Part shown: one piece after another, positions 30,515 to 39,889 of the stretch
Position numbering within the stretch: position 1 is the first letter of the stretch
How the letters are laid out: each line of letters starts with the position of its first letter
Source: Sulfurimonas sp.
GTDB lineage: Bacteria; Campylobacterota; Campylobacteria; Campylobacterales; Sulfurimonadaceae
NCBI GenBank assembly: GCA_028689055.1
Contig: JAQTWZ010000006.1
Location: forward strand, 1 to 64,000
Reading direction: 5' to 3'
Length of the DNA stretch: 64,000 nt
Made by a program: the position numbers and the translations under genes
Notes under the pieces: model-generated
Seen by the model: the letters and a program-made list of their open reading frames with translations, nothing else
Databases searched by the model: none
What the model was told of the DNA's origin: nothing

Positions 30515-33500
30515 ATGGCATTAAAGGTCGTTATTTCACATAAAACACATTATAAGTATGATAGGTTTATCTCGTTATCTCCTCATGTAATCAGACTTCG
30601 TCCTGCACCTCACAGCAGGACACCAATCGAGTCTTATGCTCTCAAAATAACTCCTAAAGAACATTTTATCAACTGGCAGCAAGACCCTTTTGGAAATTAT
30701 CTTGCTAGAATTGTTTTCCCTGAAAAAGTAAAAGAATTCGGCATCGATGTGGAAATACTTGCAGATTTGATTACTATCAATCCGTTTGACTTTTTCGTTG
30801 ATGATAGTGCAAAAGATTTTCCCTTTGAGTACAACAAAGAGCTCAAAAAAGAGCTTTTACCATATCTTGAGCTAGAAGAAGATGGCAAAAAACTCAAAAA
30901 ATTTATGCAGGGGCTTGACCTTACGCCAAGACCGATTATCGACTTTTTGGTTTATCTCAATACGGAAATTTATAGTTATCTGAACTATACGGTGCGCCTT
31001 GATCCAGGTGTGCAAACCTGTGAAGTGACACTTGGAAACAAACTCGGAAGCTGTAGGGATTATGCTTGGCTTTTTGTTCAGGTATTGCGTCAGTTAGGGC
31101 TTGCAGGACGATTTGTCTCAGGATATCTCGTACAACTCAAAGCGGATGAGAAGTCACTTGATGGTCCAAGCGGTCCTGAAGAAGATTTTACAGACCTTCA
31201 TGCGTGGACGGAGGTTTATATTCCGGGTGCTGGCTGGGTCGGACTGGATGCAACAAGCGGACTTTTTGCGGGAGAGGGTCATATTCCTCTTGCGTGTACA
31301 CCAAATTTTGAAAGTGCTCATGCTATCGAAGGTTTGGGTGATAAGTGTGAAGTCGAATTTGAATATTCAAATACGGTCACAAGGGTATTTGAATCGCCTC
31401 GTGTGACAAAGCCATATAGAGAAGACCAATGGAATGCGATCTATAATCTCGGTTTTGAAGTGGATAAAGAGCTTGAAGAAAATGATGTAAGACTCACAAT
31501 GGGCGGAGAGCCTACTTTTGTCTCTATCGATGATATGGAGTCTCCTCAGTGGAATACAGATGCAGATGGTGAACATAAGCGCGAACTCGCAGACAAACTC
31601 TCAAGAAAACTTCTTGCTTCATTTACAAAGGGTGGGATGCTTCACTACGCACAAGGAAAATGGTATCCCGGAGAGCCAATACCAAGATGGCAGACATCTA
31701 TCATCTGGAGAAAAGACGGCAAGCAGATATGGAAAAATCCTGAACTTTTTGCAGACATGAATGAAACTTACACTTATACAAACGCAGATGCGCAGAAGTT
31801 TATAAGTACCTTAGCGCTCATGCTCGGTATCAGCGATAAAAATGTCATAAAAGCTTATGAAGATCCTCTTTATTACATCATGAAAGAAGCGGCACTGCCT
31901 ATAGATGTTGACCCTATGAAAGCGGATCTGAGCGATCCGCTAGAGAGACAAAACATAGCTAAAGTCCTTGCACAGGGTTTAAACAAAGAAGTAGCTTATG
32001 TTTTACCGTTGAACTTTGGAGAAGTGAAATGGCTGAGTTCTGGGTGGGAGTTTAGAAGAGGAGAGTTGTTCCTCATCCCTGGAAACTCACCTGTAGGTCT
32101 GAGACTGCCTATGGATTCGCTCATGCAAAAACCAAAAGCAGAGTTGCCTCTGCATTTTGAGCCGGATCTTTTTGCTGATGTTCCCGGTTTTGACAAGCTT
32201 CGTAAAGATGCAAGAACACGATATGAGAAGCGCTTGAAGATCAAAGATTCTCAGGAAAATGTTTTTGTAAGAACTGCATTAAATGTAGAAGTCAGAGACG
32301 GGAAACTCTATATCTTTTTGCCGCCAATCAACCATACTCAGGCGTTTTTGGATCTGATGGTGAGTATAGAAGAAGTAGCAAAAAAACTTGATATCAAAGT
32401 CGTACTCGAAGGTTATGAGCCCGCTCATGACCTCAGACTTGATCGTGTAAAAGTGACACCTGATCCTGGTGTAATTGAAGTGAATATGCAACCATCAAGT
32501 ACTTGGGGTGAACTCAATGATATTTTGGGTGTACTTTATAGAGATGCAAGAGAGTCGCGTTTGGGAACACAAAAGTTTATGCTTGATGGCAAACATACGG
32601 GCACAGGTGGAGGCAATCATGTCACTATCGGTGCGATGAACCCATCAGACTCTCCGCTTCTAAGACGCCCTGAACTTTTACGCAGTTTGATTACATTTTG
32701 GCAGCATCATCCGGGTCTTTCTTATCTTTTTTCTGGTTCTTTTATCGGGCCGACATCTCAGGCACCGCGTGTGGATGAGGGAAGAGCTGAAAATCTTTAT
32801 GAACTTGAGATTGCGTTTTCACAGATACCACAAGACGGTGAAGTGCCGTTTTGGCTTACAGACAGACTCTTCCGCCATATGCTCACGGATATCACCGGAA
32901 ATACACACCGTTCGGAGTTTTGTATAGATAAACTCTACTCACCTGATTCAAGTTCCGGACGTTTGGGTATCTTGGAGCTTCGTGCATTTGATATGCCGCC
33001 TCACTCGCAGATGGCACTTTTACAGATGCTTCTTGTACGTACCTTAGTTTCGCTTTTTTGGAAAAAACCGTATAAACACAAACTTGTTCGTTGGGGTACG
33101 CAGCTGCATGATAAGTTCTTGTTGGAGCACTATGTCAAAGAAGATATCAGAGATATTGTCGAGTTTTTAAACAATGAAGGGTATGCGTTTGAGCTTGACT
33201 GGTTTGATCCTTTCTTTGAGTTTAGATTTCCATTGTATGGAATGGCAACGGTTGAAAACTTCCATCTTGAACTGCGTGCAGCGATAGAACCGTGGAATGT
33301 TTTGGGTGAAGAGAGTGGTTCACAAGGGACTGCGCGTTATGTTGACTCTTCACTTGAACGTGTACAAGTCAAAGTCAACCACTTTACTCCTGAGCGTTAT
33401 GTGCTTACTTGTAACGGCGTGGTTGTTCCTCTGAGTCCAACGGGAGTTGAAGGTGAATTTGTTGCAGGTGTAAAATACAAAGCATGGCAACCATGGTCTG

Positions 33501-33886
33501 CGCTGCATCCGACTATCGGGGTAGATACACCACTTACTTTTGATGTGGTTGACAAATGGAATCAGCGCTCTATTGGCGGGATGACCTATCATGTAGCACA
33601 TCCAGGCGGAAGAACATATGACACTTTCCCTGTCAACTCTTATGAAGCAGAGTCCAGACGTATCAACAGATTTTGGGATTTTAATCATACTCAGGGTGAA
33701 CTTGAATATGTGCCTTCATCTATAGTACAGCAAAATATAGTTGAGGTCAACGGAACAAAACGCGCAGTTATAACAAAAGAGGCAAATAAAAATAAAGATA
33801 CGAAAAGATTTTATTTCCAAAATGTCTCACCGAGTTTGGAGTATCCAAATACGCTTGATTTAAGAAGAAAGTGGGCAAAGCAGTAG
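30515..33886 (+). CDS. Transglutaminase-like / DUF2126 protein
   Basis: 1123 aa; N-terminal bacterial transglutaminase domain, core GSCRDYAWLFVQVLRQLGLAGRFVSGYL...DLHAWTEVYIPGAGWVGLDATSGL; C-terminal HTGTGGGNHVTIGAMNPSDSPLLRRPELLRSLITFWQHHP. Confidence 0.88.
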   Translation: MALKVVISHKTHYKYDRFISLSPHVIRLRPAPHSRTPIESYALKITPKEHFINWQQDPFGNYLARIVFPEKVKEFGIDVEILADLITINPFDFFVDDSAKDFPFEYNKELKKELLPYLELEEDGKKLKKFMQGLDLTPRPIIDFLVYLNTEIYSYLNYTVRLDPGVQTCEVTLGNKLGSCRDYAWLFVQVLRQLGLAGRFVSGYLVQLKADEKSLDGPSGPEEDFTDLHAWTEVYIPGAGWVGLDATSGLFAGEGHIPLACTPNFESAHAIEGLGDKCEVEFEYSNTVTRVFESPRVTKPYREDQWNAIYNLGFEVDKELEENDVRLTMGGEPTFVSIDDMESPQWNTDADGEHKRELADKLSRKLLASFTKGGMLHYAQGKWYPGEPIPRWQTSIIWRKDGKQIWKNPELFADMNETYTYTNADAQKFISTLALMLGISDKNVIKAYEDPLYYIMKEAALPIDVDPMKADLSDPLERQNIAKVLAQGLNKEVAYVLPLNFGEVKWLSSGWEFRRGELFLIPGNSPVGLRLPMDSLMQKPKAELPLHFEPDLFADVPGFDKLRKDARTRYEKRLKIKDSQENVFVRTALNVEVRDGKLYIFLPPINHTQAFLDLMVSIEEVAKKLDIKVVLEGYEPAHDLRLDRVKVTPDPGVIEVNMQPSSTWGELNDILGVLYRDARESRLGTQKFMLDGKHTGTGGGNHVTIGAMNPSDSPLLRRPELLRSLITFWQHHPGLSYLFSGSFIGPTSQAPRVDEGRAENLYELEIAFSQIPQDGEVPFWLTDRLFRHMLTDITGNTHRSEFCIDKLYSPDSSSGRLGILELRAFDMPPHSQMALLQMLLVRTLVSLFWKKPYKHKLVRWGTQLHDKFLLEHYVKEDIRDIVEFLNNEGYAFELDWFDPFFEFRFPLYGMATVENFHLELRAAIEPWNVLGEESGSQGTARYVDSSLERVQVKVNHFTPERYVLTCNGVVVPLSPTGVEGEFVAGVKYKAWQPWSALHPTIGVDTPLTFDVVDKWNQRSIGGMTYHVAHPGGRTYDTFPVNSYEAESRRINRFWDFNHTQGELEYVPSSIVQQNIVEVNGTKRAVITKEANKNKDTKRFYFQNVSPSLEYPNTLDLRRKWAKQ

Positions 33887-36376
33887 ATGCCGATTTTCGA
33901 CGAATATGTGTTAAAAGCATCGCTTGATGAGATGTTTGATGAAAATAAAACGATAAAAAAACATTGGCAAGAAATCGCCGATAGTCTGGAGTCTTCGGGC
34001 TTTGATGAACTTGAGAGTAAACAAAACGAGATAGACTGGTTTCTAAAAGAGAATGATGTTACATACAATGTCTATGAAAACCTTGATGCTAAAGTCAATC
34101 GCTCATGGAATCTCGATCCTATCCCTTTTGTGATATCCTCTGAAGAATGGGATGAAGTAGCGATAGGTCTCAAGCAAAGGGCTAAGCTTTTAAATCTCAT
34201 TCTTAAAGACCTCTATAACGAGAGAAAACTTATCAAAGAAAATATCATACCTGCTGAGGTGCTTTTTGCTCATAAAGGTTTTGCGACTGAAGCTTTTGAC
34301 TTTGGAAGTCGGGAAAATTTTAACCTCTACTTTTATGCTACGGATATGGCAAGAGGCCCCAATGGAAAAATGTGGGTCGTTAATGATAGAACACAAGCAC
34401 CGTCGGGTCTTGGATATGCCTTAGAAAACAGGCTCACGATGAATGCCATTTCAAAAGGACTCTATCAAGAGACACCTAGAAAGAGACTGTTTCATTTTTT
34501 TGAAGATTTTAGAAATCTATTTCAGAGTCTTAGTCCAGACAAAGAGAGTGTTTCGGTACTGCTCACCCCCGGACCTTACAACGAAACCTACTTTGAACAT
34601 GCTTTTTTAAGTTCTTATCTCAATTTGACACTTGCGCAAGGTGATGACTTACTTGTCAAAAATGATACGCTTTGGCTCAAGAGTCTTGGTGGACTCAAAA
34701 AAGTGCAAACACTCTTACGAAGAGTGGACGACAGATATTGCGATCCGCTGGAGCTAAACGACAGTTCAAGACTCGGTGTATCGGGACTTTTGGATACTGC
34801 AAGAGTAGGAAATGTCAACCTGCTCAATCCTGTAGGAAGTGCAATCCTTGAAAATATTGGGCTCAATCCTTTTATGGAAAAAGCCTGCGAATATCTTTTA
34901 GGTGAAAAACTTATCTTGCCACAAATAGCGACTTGGTGGTGCGGACAGGAAAAAGCACTCAAGTTTGTACTGAAAAACCTTGAGACACTTATCGTCAAAA
35001 ATATCGACAGAACTGTAACGGTTGAAGCGTTTTTTTGTAAAAAAATGAGTAAAGAAGAGTTGGAACTCTTACGAGAGAAAATCACCAAAAATCCTTATCA
35101 GTATGTTGCGCAAGAGGAGATAAATTTCTCTACTATACCGTTTTATGCAGATAAAAAGATTGAGCCACGCAACGCTTCAATCCGTGCGTTTAGTATCAAA
35201 GCAGGAGATGAATATTCTGTTATGAATGGCGGACTTGTCCGCGTTTCAGCTACAAAAGATTCACTGCTTGTCTCTTCACAAAAAGGCGGGACAAGCAAAG
35301 ATCTTTGGATACTCGGCAAAGATGATATAGAGATGTGTATCCTCAATAGCTTTAAATACTCAAAATATGTAGATACCTCTATCGAAAACCTCTCTACACT
35401 CAAAGCAGAAAATCTCTTTTGGCTTGGACGTTATCTGGCTCGCTCGATTACTACGACAAGATTTATACTTCAAATAGTCAAAAAGCTGGCAAGTTTTTAC
35501 AGATTTGATATGCAAAGTACAAAAGAATCTCAAGAAGTTTTACATACTGCACTGACACATTTGACGATGACATATCCAGGATTTTTATCGCTCAAGGAGC
35601 ATTCAAGTGAAGCTATTATGGATGAGATACTCTCCGTAATAAAAGATACTTCACGTCCGGGAAGCCTTACTTATACCCTATTTATGCTACTAAACGCCAA
35701 TCTCAATCTCAAAGATATCTTAGCAATGGAGTCATGGAAACTACATGATAAGATGAAAAATGAATGGTTTGAGTTCTTAAACTCTGACAAAAAATCAAAT
35801 ATTTATATAGCAGGTAAACTTGAGAATACACTTATTTATCTCATGGCATATAAAGAACTTGTGCAAGAGAGTATCTTTAAAGAACAGGGGCTTTTGCTCT
35901 ATGAAATCGGTTCAAAAATAGAAGATACGATTTTGCTTCTTTCCTTGTGCCGCTCGCTCATGACACTTGATATTGATAAGTCCATGGAGTATGATATATT
36001 GGATTCTCTGCTTCATACTATGGAGAGCTTTAACGCCTATAGAGCACATTACAAGAGCTCTTTGATGCTTGAGAATGTAGTCGAGTTTGTTGTACTCAAT
36101 AGACAGTTTCCTAAGTCTATCATCCATATTTGTAAAGAACTGATAGATGACTTTAAGTTACTTCCAAAGTCTAAAGCGATAGTGAGTGATTATGAAGAAC
36201 CGATATACAAAGCGTATAAGATATTAGCGTCTATGGAAGTTTCAAAAGTGTTGCAATTAAAAGAAAATGAAGTCGTCTTTTTTGAGTTTGACACCCTGCT
36301 TGCAGAGTTGTCACAGCTTTATATTGATTGCTCCAATGAGTTTACTAAAACATATTTTTCACATAATGACGAGTAA
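33887..36376 (+). CDS. Circularly permuted ATP-grasp fused to an alpha-E domain
   Basis: 829 aa; RTQAPSGLGYALENRL, SVLLTPGPYNETYFEHAFLSSYL, RRVDDRYCDPLEL, GLLDTARVGNVNLLNPVGSAILEN, then ENLFWLGRYLARSITTTRFI (alpha-E). Confidence 0.85.
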   Translation: MPIFDEYVLKASLDEMFDENKTIKKHWQEIADSLESSGFDELESKQNEIDWFLKENDVTYNVYENLDAKVNRSWNLDPIPFVISSEEWDEVAIGLKQRAKLLNLILKDLYNERKLIKENIIPAEVLFAHKGFATEAFDFGSRENFNLYFYATDMARGPNGKMWVVNDRTQAPSGLGYALENRLTMNAISKGLYQETPRKRLFHFFEDFRNLFQSLSPDKESVSVLLTPGPYNETYFEHAFLSSYLNLTLAQGDDLLVKNDTLWLKSLGGLKKVQTLLRRVDDRYCDPLELNDSSRLGVSGLLDTARVGNVNLLNPVGSAILENIGLNPFMEKACEYLLGEKLILPQIATWWCGQEKALKFVLKNLETLIVKNIDRTVTVEAFFCKKMSKEELELLREKITKNPYQYVAQEEINFSTIPFYADKKIEPRNASIRAFSIKAGDEYSVMNGGLVRVSATKDSLLVSSQKGGTSKDLWILGKDDIEMCILNSFKYSKYVDTSIENLSTLKAENLFWLGRYLARSITTTRFILQIVKKLASFYRFDMQSTKESQEVLHTALTHLTMTYPGFLSLKEHSSEAIMDEILSVIKDTSRPGSLTYTLFMLLNANLNLKDILAMESWKLHDKMKNEWFEFLNSDKKSNIYIAGKLENTLIYLMAYKELVQESIFKEQGLLLYEIGSKIEDTILLLSLCRSLMTLDIDKSMEYDILDSLLHTMESFNAYRAHYKSSLMLENVVEFVVLNRQFPKSIIHICKELIDDFKLLPKSKAIVSDYEEPIYKAYKILASMEVSKVLQLKENEVVFFEFDTLLAELSQLYIDCSNEFTKTYFSHNDE

Positions 36377-36378
36377 AG

Positions 36379-37332
36379 ATGATATATACAATTTACCACA
36401 AAACAGAATTTAGCTACCAAAATATGGTGACATATAGCCACAATATGGCACGACTCAAGCCAAAAGAAACAGCCTATCAAAAGGTGTTGGATTTTTCACT
36501 TGATATCGATGCGTTTCCTTTTGAAAAACGTGAATTTCACAATATGTTTGGCAATGTATGTACCCATATCGTCATCAAAAATTCGCACCATTCACTGAGT
36601 GTTACGGGCAGATCCAGAGTTGAGATATTTCCTGAAATGATTGATGTACATATAGCCGATATCAAAGCAAATAGTATCACTTACAAAGCGGCAAAAGAGC
36701 GTTTAAAAAGCTTCGTAGAGAGAGATATAGAAGCCAAACAGTTTATGTTTGACTCTCAGTTGATTGCTCCTGCAACAGATGAGATGAAAGCGTATGCACT
36801 AGAATCCTTCAAAGATGAGAGAGATATGTTTGAAGCTGCTTATGAATTTATGGGAAGAATCTATCATGACTTTGAATTTCTCTCCGGATTTAGTGATGTG
36901 ACCACTCCGGTAAGTGAGATTTTTAAAGCGAAAAAAGGAGTGTGTCAGGATTTTGCACAGTTTGCTATAAGTGCGCTCAGGGGTATCGGACTTCCTTGTA
37001 AATATGTGAGCGGATATATCGAAACCCTGCCCGCAAAAGGAGAAAAAAAACTCTTTGGTGCAGATGCTTCCCATGCTTGGTTTTCGCTTTATATCCCAAA
37101 CGCAGGCTGGATAGAGTTTGATCCGACGAACAATGTTATACCAAAACAGCAGCATATTATTCTTGGATATGGACGAGATTATGCAGATATAGCGCCGCTC
37201 AAAGGTGTTGTTTTTAGCAGTGGGGCGAGTCGTTTATCGGTTATGGTCGATGTAAGAGAAGAAGTGCTTCAAGAACAAAATCAAGAACAAAGTTTTTTTG
37301 GTTTTAAGAGCCAGACACAAACACAAGGCTAG
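36379..37332 (+). CDS. Transglutaminase-family protein
   Basis: MIYTIYHKTEFSYQNMVTYSHNMARLKP...GVCQDFAQFAISALRGIGLPCKYVSGYIETL...DASHAWFSLYIPNAGWIEFDPTNN. Confidence 0.88.
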   Translation: MIYTIYHKTEFSYQNMVTYSHNMARLKPKETAYQKVLDFSLDIDAFPFEKREFHNMFGNVCTHIVIKNSHHSLSVTGRSRVEIFPEMIDVHIADIKANSITYKAAKERLKSFVERDIEAKQFMFDSQLIAPATDEMKAYALESFKDERDMFEAAYEFMGRIYHDFEFLSGFSDVTTPVSEIFKAKKGVCQDFAQFAISALRGIGLPCKYVSGYIETLPAKGEKKLFGADASHAWFSLYIPNAGWIEFDPTNNVIPKQQHIILGYGRDYADIAPLKGVVFSSGASRLSVMVDVREEVLQEQNQEQSFFGFKSQTQTQG

Positions 37333-37346
37333 TCAAACAAGAAACA

Positions 37347-38279
37347 CTAGGTATTTCTTGCTATCCTAAACGCAACTGCGTTTTCAAATATAAGTGCATT
37401 TTTATAAGAGCAGGCGATGACTCCATTGCATGGTGCAAGGATTTTATGGATAACTTTTCCCTCTAGGGCGTGAATTATTTTGCCTATCACTTCATCTTCT
37501 ATGACTTGTGTGCCTATTTTTTTTGTAGGAACAAAGATGCCACTTTTGGGTGTCTTAATAATCTGCATAGCTTCATTTGCAACTATTGTTGATTCATAGC
37601 CGCCTAAAAACTTATGTTGGAGGATGTTGTTTTTGTTGAGAAAGTTGACAATAGCTTCAAAAATCTCATCCGAGTCAGGCTGCAGTTGCATCGTACTAGG
37701 GCAGATGATAGAGTGCGCTTTTGTTTCCCAAAGTTGCCAATTGTACTGCAAAGAGACTGTGTCGGTAGGTTTGAGATCTTTATAGTGAACAATTTTTAGA
37801 CCAAACTTTTTGGCATCTTCCAAATCTTCAAAGCCAGATTTGAACTCTTTGACATAAGGCATACACGTCGAGAGATCATCTCTTGTCTCCAAGATAATCC
37901 CATGCGTATAACCGCGTACCGTATCAAAGACTTTTTTTGCAATTCTTTGTGTTGTCTCACCTTTGTCATAGCCGGGAAACATCATATTTAAGTTTGTTTT
38001 ATCCAGCGGCCAAAAGCGCTCATGTATGTTGAGTGCATAGTGGTTGATTGATGGAATTATCAAAATATTTCCGAGAATTTTTTTGGAGTCATTGATGCTG
38101 TTTTTTAAAAAATCTACAAGCTTTGAAGCAGTGTAAAGAGGTAAAATCGTCTTGCCTTCCATCGCTCCGACGATAGCAACACTTGGTGCTTTTGGGTCAC
38201 TTCCCTCAAAAAAGTAGCCCTCTACAATAAGTGGTTCACGGTTGAGTGAAGTTATTTTGAAGATTTCAATTTTTTGCAT
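37347..38279 (-). CDS. AstE/AspA-like (succinylglutamate desuccinylase/aspartoacylase) paralog with degenerate active site
   Basis: VAIVGAMEGKTILPLYTASKLVDFL...LNMMFPGYDKGE...GIILETRDDLSTCMPYVK; collinear with 38266..39216 but without HGDE and DIHS motifs. Start chosen at an internal Met; the ORF track extends to 38318. Confidence 0.75.
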   Translation of the reverse strand: MQKIEIFKITSLNREPLIVEGYFFEGSDPKAPSVAIVGAMEGKTILPLYTASKLVDFLKNSINDSKKILGNILIIPSINHYALNIHERFWPLDKTNLNMMFPGYDKGETTQRIAKKVFDTVRGYTHGIILETRDDLSTCMPYVKEFKSGFEDLEDAKKFGLKIVHYKDLKPTDTVSLQYNWQLWETKAHSIICPSTMQLQPDSDEIFEAIVNFLNKNNILQHKFLGGYESTIVANEAMQIIKTPKSGIFVPTKKIGTQVIEDEVIGKIIHALEGKVIHKILAPCNGVIACSYKNALIFENAVAFRIARNT

Positions 38280-39216
38280 CATTGCCTCCAAAAATTCGTG
38301 CAATAAGAGAACCCTCATAGACTACGGGATACTCTCTCAGGGTAAAGAGAATACCGTCATGTGGAGCATAAAGCGTCTCAAAGATATCTCCATCAAGAGG
38401 GTTGACGATGTCACCTATCTTGTCATCTTTTTTGATAACATCGCAGTGGCTAAGAGCGGGAACAAAAAGACCACTGCAGGGTGAGTTGAGATAAAAAACA
38501 TCACCGACTTCTGAAGAGAAAGGCTCACGAACTTCAAAAACTTCATCTGTTTGGATAATGCCTTCTTTTTGCATCAGGTTTAAAATACCTTTGAGAAGCT
38601 GTAAACCATACTCTTGGGTTAAGCGCATTCCCACGCCCATCTCTACGACAAGCGTTTTTGTGCCCATAGTATTGAGTGTGTGAGAAAATGTGGCTTCGAG
38701 CACAGTGACCGCGTCATGAATCCAGATAAAATCACAATTAAGCTCTTTTGCAAGAGGAAGGGTTGCGTTTGAGAACTCTTTGTTGATGCGTATTTGTGGG
38801 ATTTCTCTTAGAAATATGTTGGAGGAGTGGATATCTATAGCGATATCGCTTCCTTGGACATCCAGTGCGAGTGCATGGACAAGCTGACCGGGAAGAAAAT
38901 CATCTTCTCCGCCTGGAAAAACTCTGTTGAGATCAACTTCATACAGAGGAAAACCTCTTGTGATAGAGTCAATACCCAGAGTATTGATACCGGGATAGAT
39001 ATCTATCGTACCGCGTATTGCTTGAGGATTTTTTTTGAGCCAAGCAGCGAGAAGGTAGGTCACATACTGACCTTCAAGCTCATCTCCGTGGATACCGCTT
39101 ACAATACTGATGCGTTTAGGAGTTTGCAGTTTTGAGTTTGGCTCAAATCTGCTTTTTTTTATAACGAGGTTTTCACCTACGGGAAGTTTAGAAGAAAAAA
39201 TTTCTAGTATTTGCAT
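38266..39216 (-). CDS. AstE/AspA-like zinc hydrolase
   Basis: ISIVSGIHGDELEGQYVTYLLAAWL...YEVDLNRVFPGGEDD...DIAIDIHSSNIFLREIPQIR...LVVEMGVGMR. Confidence 0.85.
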   Translation of the reverse strand: MQILEIFSSKLPVGENLVIKKSRFEPNSKLQTPKRISIVSGIHGDELEGQYVTYLLAAWLKKNPQAIRGTIDIYPGINTLGIDSITRGFPLYEVDLNRVFPGGEDDFLPGQLVHALALDVQGSDIAIDIHSSNIFLREIPQIRINKEFSNATLPLAKELNCDFIWIHDAVTVLEATFSHTLNTMGTKTLVVEMGVGMRLTQEYGLQLLKGILNLMQKEGIIQTDEVFEVREPFSSEVGDVFYLNSPCSGLFVPALSHCDVIKKDDKIGDIVNPLDGDIFETLYAPHDGILFTLREYPVVYEGSLIARIFGGNDAKN

Positions 39217-39887
39217 TAGTTTACTATCAAATCCTGAATTTTTTTATGGATATTGTTGATAATAACTTCATAATCCATCTCTTGCGTTTGTGTCTGTTCG
39301 ACTTTGACACCTTTATCTTCTTCAAGGTTAGCGAGAATCTTATTTATCTCATCGATGATAATAATACCTGTCTCTTTCTCTTCGTCAAATCTAAAGTTGA
39401 AGTCCGCTTTTTCTATAAGTTGACCAAGTCGTAAAAAATAATCACTTATACGTTTGTATTGCGTTTTAGAAATCTCACCCCACATCTCAGAGATAAGAGA
39501 ATCTGCTTCATCAATAAGCTTATAATCAATATCGACAAAAGAATTTGAAGATTTTTGAAATAGCGCATGAAGGGCGATAATCTCTCCAAAAGCTTGTGTG
39601 TTGATATGGTTACGACAGATGATTGCGTTTTCTCTTGCATATCCTGCAAGTACCGCAATATTTGCAGAATGATCACCAAAAATCGCCTTATGTAAAAAAT
39701 CTTTGGCATTTGTATATTCGAGTTCAGTGCTAAAGTTTTCATACAAAGCAATACCTGCGTTTTTATCTACGTCAATAATCTGATCGTATGCAACCATAAT
39801 CTGTTTGAGTGTTGCTTCAATACGCTCTATATATCTTCCTAACCAGTATAAATTTGTGGCTACATTCGCTGTTAATAGTTGTTCCAT
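39216..39887 (-). CDS. Stand-alone alpha-E domain protein
   Basis: MEQLLTANVATNLYWLGRYIERIEATLKQIMVAYDQII; alpha-E hallmark NLYWLGRYIER. Confidence 0.85.
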   Translation of the reverse strand: MEQLLTANVATNLYWLGRYIERIEATLKQIMVAYDQIIDVDKNAGIALYENFSTELEYTNAKDFLHKAIFGDHSANIAVLAGYARENAIICRNHINTQAFGEIIALHALFQKSSNSFVDIDYKLIDEADSLISEMWGEISKTQYKRISDYFLRLGQLIEKADFNFRFDEEKETGIIIIDEINKILANLEEDKGVKVEQTQTQEMDYEVIINNIHKKIQDLIVN

Positions 39888-39889
39888 CT

